DNA of 64,000 nucleotides, taken from positions 160,629 through 224,628 of the forward strand of contig NZ_FOKG01000013.1 in the NCBI RefSeq assembly GCF_900111885.1, in the 5' to 3' direction. The notes beneath the pieces were generated by a model. That model saw only the letters and a list, made by a program, of their open reading frames with translations. It did no database searches and was not told the origin of the DNA. The DNA is from Amycolatopsis marina (GTDB taxonomy: Bacteria > Actinomycetota > Actinomycetes > Mycobacteriales > Pseudonocardiaceae). Of the stretch, positions 50,084 through 58,044 are shown in pieces. Position numbers and translations under genes: made by a program. Every line of letters begins with the position of its first letter. Within the stretch, counting starts at the first letter, position 1.

Positions 50084-50710
50084 TCAGTCGGCGGCCAGCC
50101 CGCCGAGCAGCACGTCGGCGAGGGCCCGGAAGGCCTCGGCGTCGCTCACCCCGGCGCGCTCACCCACCACCCCGGTCTGAATGGCCTCCACGATCAGCCC
50201 GGCCATCTCCGCGATCAACCCGGCGTGCACGTCGCGGAACGCCCCGTCGTCGACCCCCTTCGCGATGAACGCCCGGATCCGTGCCGCCGCGGCCTGCGAG
50301 TTCAGCTCGTAGGCCTGCCGAGCCGGGGCGAACGCGGCGACGTCACGCATGAACTCCGGCGAGGCCCTGTGCAGTTCCTCCGCCGCGCCGGAGAGGTAGG
50401 TCTCGATGAGTTTGGCCGCGTCGTCGACCCCGTCGATCCGGCGTTCGATGCGTTCGGCCGCGCCCTTGAAGAAGTGCCCGACCACCCGGACCGCGAGCTG
50501 CTCCTTGCTCGCGGCGAGTGCGTACAGCGTCGACTTCGAGCAGTGCATGCGGGCCGCGAGATCCTCGAGGGTGAATTCCACGAACCCCTCGGCGAGGAAG
50601 AGTTCCTCCAGGTCCGCAAGCAATGCCCGCTGCCGGTTGGTGAGCGGCCTGCGGGCCGGTGATCCGGGAAGCACGACCGAAGCGTACGCGTCGACAGGTC
50701 CCATCCCCAT
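50084..50710 (-). CDS. TetR-family regulator
   Basis: 208-residue repressor; helix-turn-helix at about residues 32-62 (FTLEDLAARMHCSKSTLYAL followed by AASKEQL). The start has no ribosome site and a TACGGT box five bases upstream would make it leaderless; an in-frame ATG at 50704 is an alternative. It is divergent from an acyl-CoA dehydrogenase across a gap with repeated CAGTAC boxes, so it probably represses that gene and itself and responds to an acyl-CoA or related ligand. Confidence 0.9.
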   Translation of the reverse strand: MGMGPVDAYASVVLPGSPARRPLTNRQRALLADLEELFLAEGFVEFTLEDLAARMHCSKSTLYALAASKEQLAVRVVGHFFKGAAERIERRIDGVDDAAKLIETYLSGAAEELHRASPEFMRDVAAFAPARQAYELNSQAAAARIRAFIAKGVDDGAFRDVHAGLIAEMAGLIVEAIQTGVVGERAGVSDAEAFRALADVLLGGLAAD

Positions 50711-50750
50711 ACAGTACCGTAGAGAGGTCCACAGTACTGTCTTCAGTACT
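50711..50750. promoter_or_regulatory. Cluster of CAGTAC boxes, candidate TetR operators
   Basis: ACAGTAC occurs at 50711, inside the perfect 10-bp palindrome ACAGTACTGT at 50731-50740, and as CAGTACT at 50744. Spacing between boxes is 20 and 12 bp. The set lies between the divergent TetR and acyl-CoA dehydrogenase starts. Confidence 0.6.
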
Positions 50751-50773
50751 TTCAGCTCTTGCGGAGGACCTTC

Positions 50774-51928
50774 ATGCTGGCGGACCGACTGCTCCCCACC
50801 ACCGAGGCGGCGGACCTCATCGCGCTGACCCGCGAGATCGCCCGTGACGAGCTGGCGCCGCTCGCCGCGGAGTACGAGGAGGCGGAACGCTTCCCGCGCG
50901 AACAGTTCGCCCTGCTCGGCAAGTCCGGCCTGCTCGGCCTGCCCTACTCCGAGCGCTGGGGCGGCGGCGAGGTGCCCTACGAGGTCTACCTGCAGGCGCT
51001 GGAGGAGATCGCCTCGGCTTGGATGTCGGTCGGTGTCGGACTCTCGGTGCACACGATGTCCTGCTTCGCGCTGGCCCACCACGGCACGGACGCGCAGCGC
51101 GACCGCTGGCTGCCCGCGATGCTCGGCGGCGAACTGCTCGGCGCCTACGCGCTGTCGGAGCCGCACGCGGGCTCGGACGCGGCAGCACTGTCCACCAGGG
51201 CCCGGCGCGAAGGGGACCACTACGTCATCAACGGGACAAAGGCGTGGATCACCCACGGCGGCCAGGCCGACTTCTACACCACAATGGCCCGGACCAGTGA
51301 GAGCGGCGAGGAGACCGGCAGCGGCATCAGCTGCCTGCTGGTGGACCGGGAGACGCAGGGCCTTTCCGCCGCGCCGCCGGAGCGCAAGATGGGCCTGACC
51401 GGCTCCACCACATCGCAAATGATCTTCTCTGACGCGCGGGTGGAGACCGACCGGCTGATCGGGGCGGAGGGTGAGGGACTGCGTATCGCCCTGTCGTCGC
51501 TGAGTTCGGGCAGGCTGGGCATCGCGGCCTGCGCGGTGGGTCTCGCACAGGCCGCGCTCGACGAGGCCGTCGCCTACGCGAAGGGCCGGGCGCAGTTCGG
51601 CAGGAACATCATCGACTTCCAGGGCGTCGAGTTTCTGCTGGCGGACATGGCCGCGGCCGTGGAGTCCTCAAGGGCCACCTACCTCGAAGCCGCCCGCCGA
51701 CGCGATCGTGGTAAGCCGTTCCAGCGGCAGGCGTCGGTGGCCAAGCTCGTCGCGACCGATGCCGCGATGAAGGTGACCACCGACGCCGTGCAGGTACTCG
51801 GCGGCGCCGGCTACACCAGGGACTTCCCGGTGGAGCGGTACATGCGCGAGGCCAAGGTCCCGCAGATCTTCGAAGGCACCAACCAAATCCAGCGTCTGGT
51901 CATAGCCCGCGACCTCAAAAACGCCTGA
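50774..51928 (+). CDS. Acyl-CoA dehydrogenase
   Basis: 384-residue flavoenzyme. Motifs YALSEPHAGSDAAALSTRA (about residues 132-150), AWITHGGQADFY, the C-terminal helix KGRAQFGRNIIDFQGVEF and catalytic base E367 in FEGTNQIQR are present. ATG 50774 has GGAGGA six bases upstream; a longer frame at 50759 does not. It resembles medium/short-chain members and is under probable TetR control. It converges on an amidohydrolase across a paired repeat. Confidence 0.95.
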   Translation: MLADRLLPTTEAADLIALTREIARDELAPLAAEYEEAERFPREQFALLGKSGLLGLPYSERWGGGEVPYEVYLQALEEIASAWMSVGVGLSVHTMSCFALAHHGTDAQRDRWLPAMLGGELLGAYALSEPHAGSDAAALSTRARREGDHYVINGTKAWITHGGQADFYTTMARTSESGEETGSGISCLLVDRETQGLSAAPPERKMGLTGSTTSQMIFSDARVETDRLIGAEGEGLRIALSSLSSGRLGIAACAVGLAQAALDEAVAYAKGRAQFGRNIIDFQGVEFLLADMAAAVESSRATYLEAARRRDRGKPFQRQASVAKLVATDAAMKVTTDAVQVLGGAGYTRDFPVERYMREAKVPQIFEGTNQIQRLVIARDLKNA

Positions 51929-51929
51929 C

Positions 51930-51960
51930 TTGGCAGATCCGGGGCGCGAGTTGGCAGATC
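51930..51960. repeat. Paired short direct repeat at convergent gene ends (GCAGATC type)
   Basis: TTGGCAGATC at 51930 recurs at 51951, a period of 21 bp, with CGGGGCGC between. It starts two bases after the dehydrogenase stop and overlaps the amidohydrolase stop. It matches the pair at 22718-22749 in core, layout and gene context. Confidence 0.65.
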
Positions 51961-53173
51961 AGCTCTCCTGGTAGCGGCGCTCCGCGACCACACCCTCGCC
52001 CCGAGCCTCGTCGAAGTGGTACACCTCGCGGCCCCGGACGAACACGCGCATGGCCCGGTTCATCACGTCCAGGGGGTCGCCGGACCAGATGACGACGTCG
52101 CCGTCCAGGCCTGGCTTGAGGGCGCCGATGCGGTCCTGCAGTCCGAGGATCGCGGCCGGGTTGACGGTGAGCGCGCGCAGCGCGGTGTCAGTGTCCAGCC
52201 CTTCCTTCACCGCCAGCGCGGCCTGGTAGACGAGGAAGTTGATCGGGATGACCGGGTGGTCGGTGGTGATCGCCAGCTTGACCCCCGCGCGGGCGAGAAT
52301 GCCTGCCGAACGGATCGTGCGGTGGCGCACCTCCACCTTGACGCGGCTGGTGAACAGCGGCCCGAGGATGACCGGGATGTTCCGCTCGGCGACGAGGTCG
52401 GCGATCAGGTGCGCCTCGGTGCCGTGGTTGAGCACGAGTTTGTAGCCGAACTCCTCGGCGAGGCGGATCGCGGTGACGATGTCGTCGGCCCGGTGCACGT
52501 GCTGGTCCCAGTAGAGCTCGCCGTCGAGCACCCTGGCCAGCGTCTCCAGCGTGAGGTCGACGTCGAACGGCTTGCCCTCGGCGAGCGCGTGGTCCCGCTG
52601 GGCGGCGTAGTTGCGCGCCTTGGTGAACGCCTCGCGCAGCACGGCGGCGACACCGAGTCGCGTCGAAGGGGTCTTGTCCTTCTCGCCGTACACGCGCTTC
52701 GGGTTTTCCCCCAGCGCGCTCTTCACGCTCACGTCCTCGGCGAACACGATGTCGAAACCGTTGCGGCCCCAGGTCTTCACGCCGACGGTCTGCCCGCCGA
52801 TCGGGTTACCCGAGCCCGGCTTGATCACCACACTGGTGATGCCACCGGTGAGTGCGTCGTCGAAACCGACCTCGTAGGGGTCGATGCCGTCCAGCGCACG
52901 GAACCGGGCGCCGTTCGGGTCGGTCATCTCGTTGGTGTCGTTGCCGGACCAGCCCTCGCCGTCCTCGTGCACGCCGAGGTGGGCGTGCGCGTCGATGAAG
53001 CCGGGGAGCACCCACGAGCCGGAGGCGTCGATCAGCCTCGCCTCGTCCGGGATGTCGACGTCGGCCTCGGTCCCCACGGCGACGATCTTGCCGTCGGACA
53101 TGAGGACAGTGCCGCCGTCGATGGGGTCTCCGTCGACGGGAACTACATAGCCACCAGTGATCGCGCTGTACAT
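51959..53173 (-). CDS. Amidohydrolase (imidazolonepropionase/dihydroorotase-like superfamily)
   Basis: 404-residue metal-dependent hydrolase. H63-x-H65 (PGFIDAHAHLGV), LNHGTEAHLIADLVAE, LGPLFTSRVKVEVRHRT and TTDHPVIPINFL supply the usual His/Asp metal ligands, and the C-terminal beta domain with GLDGDVVIWSGDPLDVMNRA closes the fold. ATG 53173 gives MYSAITGGYVVPVDGD, a normal start of this group. No signal peptide. Substrate unknown; members of this group are often labelled imidazolonepropionase-like without proof. Confidence 0.9.
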   Translation of the reverse strand: MYSAITGGYVVPVDGDPIDGGTVLMSDGKIVAVGTEADVDIPDEARLIDASGSWVLPGFIDAHAHLGVHEDGEGWSGNDTNEMTDPNGARFRALDGIDPYEVGFDDALTGGITSVVIKPGSGNPIGGQTVGVKTWGRNGFDIVFAEDVSVKSALGENPKRVYGEKDKTPSTRLGVAAVLREAFTKARNYAAQRDHALAEGKPFDVDLTLETLARVLDGELYWDQHVHRADDIVTAIRLAEEFGYKLVLNHGTEAHLIADLVAERNIPVILGPLFTSRVKVEVRHRTIRSAGILARAGVKLAITTDHPVIPINFLVYQAALAVKEGLDTDTALRALTVNPAAILGLQDRIGALKPGLDGDVVIWSGDPLDVMNRAMRVFVRGREVYHFDEARGEGVVAERRYQES

Positions 53174-53239
53174 AGTTCGACACGCTAACGAATTACCCGC
53201 CCCCAACGCCACCACCCGCCAGTCACGATCCAGCCACCT

Positions 53240-53303
53240 CGCACTTTCCCGGGAAAGTGCGATCCGTGCACGCGCAAGTACCGCACTTTCCCGGGAAAGT
53301 GCG
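53240..53303. repeat. Two identical 22-bp perfect palindromes
   Basis: Each copy (53240-53261 and 53282-53303) is CGCACTTTCCC followed by its exact complement. Their starts are 42 bp apart and they lie just beyond the stop of the aldose epimerase. With no loop they can extrude only as near-perfect hairpins; they may act as terminators, protein sites, or belong to a genome-wide repeat family. Confidence 0.9.
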
Positions 53304-53318
53304 AGGGGTGGGGTGGGC

Positions 53319-54227
53319 TCAGAGGTGGACAGCTATGCCCCAGCTCGCGGTCCAGGTTTCGGCTGGGGCGAGGGTGATGAGGTCGGTGCCGGAATTCAGT
53401 GCGTTCGCGGGGCAGGTCATCGGCTCGATCGCCACCGCTCGGCCCCGGCCGTTCAGCTCGGCGGGGGTGAAGACCTGGGCCCACCGGAAGTCCGCTTCGG
53501 TCCAGACGTCCACGGTCGTGGACTCGTGGGCCAGCAGGTGGTGGTGACGGCCGTCAACCCCGGGCACCAGGCCGCCGAACGCCGTGTCCAGGTCGAGCTC
53601 ACCGACCCGGACACCCGAGCGCAGGTCGTACTCAGTGCCCTCGACGTCCTGCTCCTCGCCGTAGGGCAGCTGTTCGTCGGCCAGGTACGGACGCACCCGC
53701 GCGGCGGGCAGGGTCAGCGTGAGGTCGTCGGTGGGCACGTCACCGATCCGGAAGTAGGGATGCGTGCCGACGCCGAAACCGATCGGCGAGTCCCCGTCGT
53801 TGCGCACCTGGTGCGTGACGGTCAGCTCGCGAGGCGCCAGGTCGTAGGTGATCACCGCATGCAGCGGCACCGGCCAGCCCTCCTGCTCAGGGATGTCGAT
53901 CGACATCGTGACCGAGGACTCCGCGTGCTCCAGCAGTTGCCATTCCTCGTGTCGGGTGAGGCCGTGGATCGCGTTGCCCCGGGCCTGCTCGGTGACCTTC
54001 AGCTGCTGGGGCTCACCGTCATAGGTCCAGCGGGCGTCCTTGGTCCGGTTGGGCCAGGGCAGCAGCACCTGGCCGGCACCCTTCGGCGGCTTCTCGTCGG
54101 CGTCGAAGGACTCGAGGTACGGCACACCGCCGATCTCGAAGGCCCGCAGCCCGGCGCCGATCTCGGTGACCACCGCCCTGGCACTGCCCCTGGTGAGTTC
54201 GAACTGTTCCCCGGTCGGATTTCCCAT
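53319..54227 (-). CDS. Aldose 1-epimerase family protein
   Basis: 302-residue galactose-mutarotase-like protein of the beta-sandwich fold. The conserved PWPNRTKDARWTYDG, NAIHGLTRHEEW (catalytic-site His), FGVGTHPYFRIGD (second His) and a Glu near AVAIEPMTCPANAL are visible. It interconverts sugar anomers. ATG 54227 begins at GNPTGEQFELTRG; a longer frame reaches the DUF397 gene end. No other sugar-catabolism gene adjoins it. Confidence 0.9.
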   Translation of the reverse strand: MGNPTGEQFELTRGSARAVVTEIGAGLRAFEIGGVPYLESFDADEKPPKGAGQVLLPWPNRTKDARWTYDGEPQQLKVTEQARGNAIHGLTRHEEWQLLEHAESSVTMSIDIPEQEGWPVPLHAVITYDLAPRELTVTHQVRNDGDSPIGFGVGTHPYFRIGDVPTDDLTLTLPAARVRPYLADEQLPYGEEQDVEGTEYDLRSGVRVGELDLDTAFGGLVPGVDGRHHHLLAHESTTVDVWTEADFRWAQVFTPAELNGRGRAVAIEPMTCPANALNSGTDLITLAPAETWTASWGIAVHL

Positions 54228-54237
54228 GCCAGCGAAT

Positions 54238-54432
54238 CTACCGGCGGGTGATCTCCAGCAACGCGGCCCAGGAGGCACGATCGACGACGAGCACCCCACC
54301 TGAGCGGTCCTTCGAGTCCCGGAGCGCGGTCACCTCGGGCGCGAAGGCGACCTCCACGCAGTCACCATTGTTGCCGTTCCCGGTGTAGCTACTCGTTCGC
54401 CAGACTGCTCCAGAAAAATCCACAGTGGACAT
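54238..54432 (-). CDS. DUF397 domain protein (partner of XRE regulator)
   Basis: 64-residue protein consisting of one DUF397 domain: WRTSSYTGNGNNGDCVEVAF, then LRDSKDRSGGVLVVDRASWA, the complete family consensus. These proteins are nearly always encoded next to an XRE/DUF5753 regulator in actinomycetes, and the pair has been proposed to work like regulator and antagonist (as for BldB/WhiJ-type systems). It lies 23 bp after the regulator's stop, on the same strand. Confidence 0.92.
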   Translation of the reverse strand: MSTVDFSGAVWRTSSYTGNGNNGDCVEVAFAPEVTALRDSKDRSGGVLVVDRASWAALLEITRR

Positions 54433-54455
54433 ACAGACCGCCTCGCTCACATCGC

Positions 54456-55292
54456 CTACATCTGCGTAGCCACCGTTTCGATGAACGCTACCGAGTCTTC
54501 CGGCGTCAGCGCCTCGGAACGCAGCTGGTTCAGGACCAGCATAACCGCGCGTAGCTCGTCCGGTTTCTCCACGTGGATCGCGCCTGTCGGGTACTCGGCG
54601 TAGAGCAAGTCCGGGTCCTCCAGATCGGCGAATCGCAGGATCGTGAAGGCGCCTTCCAGACCGGAATGGGCTTTCGGGGTGTAAGGAAGAACCTGAAGAG
54701 TGACGCTGGGCAACTGGGCGGCCTCGACTAGGTGCCGAAGTTGTGCACGCATCGCGGTTGGGCCACCCAACGGTCGGCGCAACGCGGACTCGTCCACGAT
54801 CGCGGTCAATCCCAACGGCGACTCCTCGTCCCGAAGTCGCTCCTGGCGGTAAAGCCGTGCATGTACCTGGTTTTCCAGTTCGTCCGGCGTTCGACGTACC
54901 GAGCCCGACGCGAAGACCGCGCGCATGTAGTCCTCGGTCTGCAGCAGTCCCGGGACGTAGACCAGCTGCGAGGTCAGCACCTCGACCGCCTCGGTCTCCA
55001 TGCCGATGTAGCCGCGATCCTTGATCCCGTACGCGTGCCACCAGCCCTTGCGCTTTGCCGCTCTGGCGAGGTCGAGCAGGTCCGCGTCGTAGTGGTCGTA
55101 GAGGTCCATCATCGAGCGGACCAGGTGCACGTCGGCGCGGCTCTCGCCCTTCTCGATCCGGCTCAGGCTGCTGCGCGTGGTGTCCAGCCGGGCCGACGCC
55201 TCCTCCAGGCTCATCCTGGCCCGTTCCCGCATCTGCCGCAGCCTGCGTCCCAGCCGCCGTTTCCGCAGCACCGGGCTGGTGCGAGTGCTCAC
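54456..55292 (-). CDS. XRE-family regulator with DUF5753 domain (WhiJ-like)
   Basis: 278-residue protein: a Cro/CI-type helix-turn-helix (about residues 12-68, MSLEEASARLDTTRSSLSRI followed by EKGE) and a DUF5753 domain (about 92-270; WHAYGIKDRGYIGMETEA, LVYVPGLLQTEDYMRAVF, TLQVLPYTPKAHSGLEGAF). This is the WhiJ-like architecture. GTG 55292 has GGGAGG seven bases upstream, and a dyad covers the promoter. The downstream DUF397 protein is its expected partner. Development or secondary metabolism is the known area of such pairs in Streptomyces. Confidence 0.93.
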   Translation of the reverse strand: MSTRTSPVLRKRRLGRRLRQMRERARMSLEEASARLDTTRSSLSRIEKGESRADVHLVRSMMDLYDHYDADLLDLARAAKRKGWWHAYGIKDRGYIGMETEAVEVLTSQLVYVPGLLQTEDYMRAVFASGSVRRTPDELENQVHARLYRQERLRDEESPLGLTAIVDESALRRPLGGPTAMRAQLRHLVEAAQLPSVTLQVLPYTPKAHSGLEGAFTILRFADLEDPDLLYAEYPTGAIHVEKPDELRAVMLVLNQLRSEALTPEDSVAFIETVATQM

Positions 55293-55302
55293 CCCGTTAC
55301 CT

Positions 55303-55339
55303 CCCGTACCCGAGTGATCACGCGATCATGCCGTACGGG
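55303..55339. promoter_or_regulatory. Nested dyad before the XRE gene
   Basis: Outer arms CCCGTAC and GTACGGG and inner arms TGATC and GATCA (around ACGC) share almost the same centre near 55321, starting 11 bp before the GTG. A site for autoregulation is the simplest reading. Confidence 0.5.
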
Positions 55340-55413
55340 AACGACGATCTGGGATTCTCAGCGCCGCCAATTCACTACGGAGCCGATGGACGCGACTGTT
55401 GCCGAGCGCGAAT

Positions 55414-55488
55414 GGCAATGTCGAGTCCACCGATGGCAAACACATGCGCACAGCGGGCAAACACATGCGCGTGGACGGCAATCACATC
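55414..55488. repeat. Tandem array with 21-bp period (four units)
   Basis: GGCAA recurs at 55414, 55435, 55456 and 55477. The two central units share GGCAAACACATGCGC exactly; the outer two are degenerate. It fills most of the gap between the XRE start and the 3' end of the convergent-free hypothetical gene, touching that gene's stop. Read on the minus strand it has a seven-residue period, but that frame has no support as a gene. Confidence 0.75.
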
Positions 55489-56600
55489 GGTTTCGGCTGT
55501 GGAGGTCCCGGCACCAAGGCCCGGACACCGGCCAACGCCTGCTGGGCCACCGCCCGGACGTACGGCACGAAGACGGCCGGGTCGGCGTGGTCGGTGAACG
55601 GGATTCGGAGGTCCTCGTCCGGGCCGATTCCGGAAAAGGCTGTGTGGTAGGTGACCCAGTCGGGGAACAGGTCTTCCGCGAACTCCTCGATGTCTCGTTT
55701 CCACCACCCGGGCCGGGTGTAGTCACTCGAGCCGATCCGCTCGCTGACGACGGTCGCGAACTGGTACTCACCGAAGGGTGTCGGAGTGAAGAGCATCCGG
55801 TCCGGCAGATACAGGCACAGGTCCACGTCCCAGTTTCCCGACGGCAGGTGGTCCACCGGCACATCCGGTGGCGTGTCCAGCCCCGGGAAGTCGGACACGT
55901 CGGGCCAGTCGAAGTCGACCCACCAGCCATGCAGCACCTCACGCGGCTTGTCGTCGATGACTGCTCTCCCAGGCCGGCCCGCCTTCTCCAGAACCGCTGC
56001 CGTAGCAGTGATCCCCTCGATCACTGTCCGCACGGCTTCCGCCCGTGCCTGTTCGTTGCGAACCGAGTCGTGACTACCCGCCTGCCGCTGTTGCCACGCC
56101 TCGAACCGGGCCTCCGCCTCGCGCTGGCGGCGCTCCCATTCCCGCCGCGACCGCTCGGCCTCCGCGAGCCGGATCGCCTCCTGCTCGGCGACCCGCTGCT
56201 CGATGACATCCCGGACCGGTTGGTAGACCGACACAGCCGCCCGTACGCGCTGCAGATAGCGCGCCTTGGCCTCGTTGTACTTCGCGTCCGCCGACCGGCG
56301 TACCAACGGCCGCCTGCGCCATCGCCAGGTCCGCCATTTCACCCGGTTCAACTCGGCCACGGCCAGAGCGACCTCGTCCACATACACTGTCGCGGCGGCG
56401 GTCCAGCCAGTGATCTCATCGGCTGTGCCGAGCACGTCCACGTACTCGTGCGACAGACCCTCTACGCCCAGTGCGCTCGCTACGTAGCCCGTGCGCCAGT
56501 CCAGCTCTTTGCGAAACCAGTACACCGTGAGCTGGTCGTCCTCATCCACCGAGTACGTGCGCCACGTCATCCGCATAGCCGAGCGGCGTCCCCGGGTCAT
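55482..56600 (-). CDS. Protein of unknown function with central coiled coil, coupled to permease
   Basis: 372-residue soluble protein I do not recognise. Residues 1-115 are mixed, with WRTYSVDEDDQLTVYWFRKE near the start; about 135-190 are highly charged, Arg/Glu/Gln-rich and helical, ending in ERRQREAEARFEAWQQRQAG, a likely coiled coil; the C-terminal 150 residues are Trp/Pro/Asp-rich with WWVDFDWPDVSDFPGLDTPP. The ATG overlaps the amino-acid permease stop by 4 bp (ATGA), so it is made with the permease. It could be an unrelated passenger or a cytoplasmic partner of the transporter. Confidence 0.75.
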   Translation of the reverse strand: MTRGRRSAMRMTWRTYSVDEDDQLTVYWFRKELDWRTGYVASALGVEGLSHEYVDVLGTADEITGWTAAATVYVDEVALAVAELNRVKWRTWRWRRRPLVRRSADAKYNEAKARYLQRVRAAVSVYQPVRDVIEQRVAEQEAIRLAEAERSRREWERRQREAEARFEAWQQRQAGSHDSVRNEQARAEAVRTVIEGITATAAVLEKAGRPGRAVIDDKPREVLHGWWVDFDWPDVSDFPGLDTPPDVPVDHLPSGNWDVDLCLYLPDRMLFTPTPFGEYQFATVVSERIGSSDYTRPGWWKRDIEEFAEDLFPDWVTYHTAFSGIGPDEDLRIPFTDHADPAVFVPYVRAVAQQALAGVRALVPGPPQPKPM

Positions 56601-57985
56601 CCTTCCAGGTCCTTGGCGTCGAGCTGCGGCGGCCGCTCGTGGCGGGCACGCATGATCAACCAGTTGACGCCCCACAGTACGAGCCCGACGGCGAGCAGGA
56701 TCGCGGCCACCGTGTAGTCCCGGGCGGGACGACCGGACAACGGGCTCACCAGGTAGAGGCAGAAGATCGCGGCGAACACCGGGATAGCGGTGGGCGCGCG
56801 GAAGTGCTTGTGCTCCACCTTCTCCCTGCGTAGTACGAGCACGGCCACGTTGACGACGGCGAAGACCACGAGCAGCAGCAGTGCCGTCGTCCCGCCGAGC
56901 ACACTGATATCCACTGTGGACACCAGAACGATCGCGATCGCGCTGGTGAAGAGAATCGCCACCCAAGGACTGCGCCGGAACGGGTGCACCGAGCCGAACT
57001 GCTTCGGAATGATCTTCTCGTTGGCCATGCCGTAGAGCAGCCGGCTGGCCATCAGCATGTTGATCAGCGCGGAGTTGATGACGGCGAACAGTCCGAGTGC
57101 GGAGAAGATCTCGCGTGGCATACCGGGCGCGCCGACGTCGATCACCTTCAGCAGCGCGCCGCTCTCGGCGGCCTTCAACTCGTCGGCGGGTACGAGCAGC
57201 GAGGAGGTCACCGACACCAGGATGTAAATCGTGGCGGCGATGACCATGCCCCACAGCATGGCCTTGGGGAAGATCCGCACCGGGTCCTTGCACTCCTCGG
57301 CCATGTTGACCGAGTCCTCGAAACCGACCATCGCAAAGAACGCCAGCGAGGTCGCCGAGGTGATCGCCACCAGCCAGGTCTGGTCGGCGGTGTCGATCTC
57401 GACAAGCCTGCCCGGCTCCCCGCTGCCGTTGAGTACCGCCCACACGCCGACACCGATGATGATCAGCAGACCGGCGATCTCGATGCAGGTCAGCACCACG
57501 TTGGTCTTGACGGACTCGCTGACCCCCCGGAAGTTGATCAGTCCGAGTCCGGCGATGAAGAGGATGGCCACCAACGGCATCGGGGAGCTGATGAACTCGG
57601 CCAGGTAGGTGTCGCCGAACGCGACCGCGGCCGAGGACGCGGAGGTGATCCCGGAGCACATCACCGCGAACGCGACCATGAACGTCAGGAACGGGATCCG
57701 GAACGCACGGTTGGTGTAGAGCGCGGCGCCTGCCGCCCTCGGATACTTGCCGACCAGTTCCAGATAACCGAACGCGGTCATGAAAGCGACCGCGAAGGCC
57801 AGCAGGAACGGCAGCCACAACGCGCCGCCGACCCGGCCCGCGACCTGCCCGGTCAGGGCGTAGATGCCGGTGCCGATGATGTCGCCGACGACGAAGAACA
57901 ACAGCAGTTTCGAACCCATCACCCGCTTGAGCGCGGGCTGCCCGGAAGGGCCGGTCTCGACGTGCTCCGTGCGCGCATCCGCCAT
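56597..57985 (-). CDS. APC-family amino acid permease
   Basis: 462-residue transporter with twelve hydrophobic segments. The first-helix GDIIGTGIYALTGQVAG holds the unwound substrate-binding motif of the family, followed by AAVAFGDTYLAEF, FFAMVGFEDSVNMAEECKDP (helix six and loop) and SRLLYGMANEKIIPKQFGSV. It should import amino acids or amines by proton symport. The ATG is preceded by no strong ribosome site. It is translationally coupled to the coiled-coil protein downstream; no catabolic enzyme adjoins it to reveal a substrate. Confidence 0.93.
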   Translation of the reverse strand: MADARTEHVETGPSGQPALKRVMGSKLLLFFVVGDIIGTGIYALTGQVAGRVGGALWLPFLLAFAVAFMTAFGYLELVGKYPRAAGAALYTNRAFRIPFLTFMVAFAVMCSGITSASSAAVAFGDTYLAEFISSPMPLVAILFIAGLGLINFRGVSESVKTNVVLTCIEIAGLLIIIGVGVWAVLNGSGEPGRLVEIDTADQTWLVAITSATSLAFFAMVGFEDSVNMAEECKDPVRIFPKAMLWGMVIAATIYILVSVTSSLLVPADELKAAESGALLKVIDVGAPGMPREIFSALGLFAVINSALINMLMASRLLYGMANEKIIPKQFGSVHPFRRSPWVAILFTSAIAIVLVSTVDISVLGGTTALLLLVVFAVVNVAVLVLRREKVEHKHFRAPTAIPVFAAIFCLYLVSPLSGRPARDYTVAAILLAVGLVLWGVNWLIMRARHERPPQLDAKDLEG

Positions 57986-58044
57986 GGAGCAAGAGTGTGC
58001 CCGACCAGCGAGGTCAGCGACAGACCGACTCGCTCATGACTTCG

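Noticed and set aside
55414..55488. CRISPR array
   Set aside because: Units are 21 bp with no separate unique spacers, only two copies match closely, and there are no cas genes in the window.
54732..56717. Long plus-strand frame across the XRE gene, the repeat array and the coiled-coil gene
   Set aside because: Antisense to two supported genes, His/Arg/Pro-rich, and no initiation signal.
55482..57992. One very long minus-strand frame covering the permease and the coiled-coil gene
   Set aside because: The upstream half is the permease read in the wrong frame (Arg/Gly-rich). The real permease and the downstream protein are separate genes overlapping by 4 bp.
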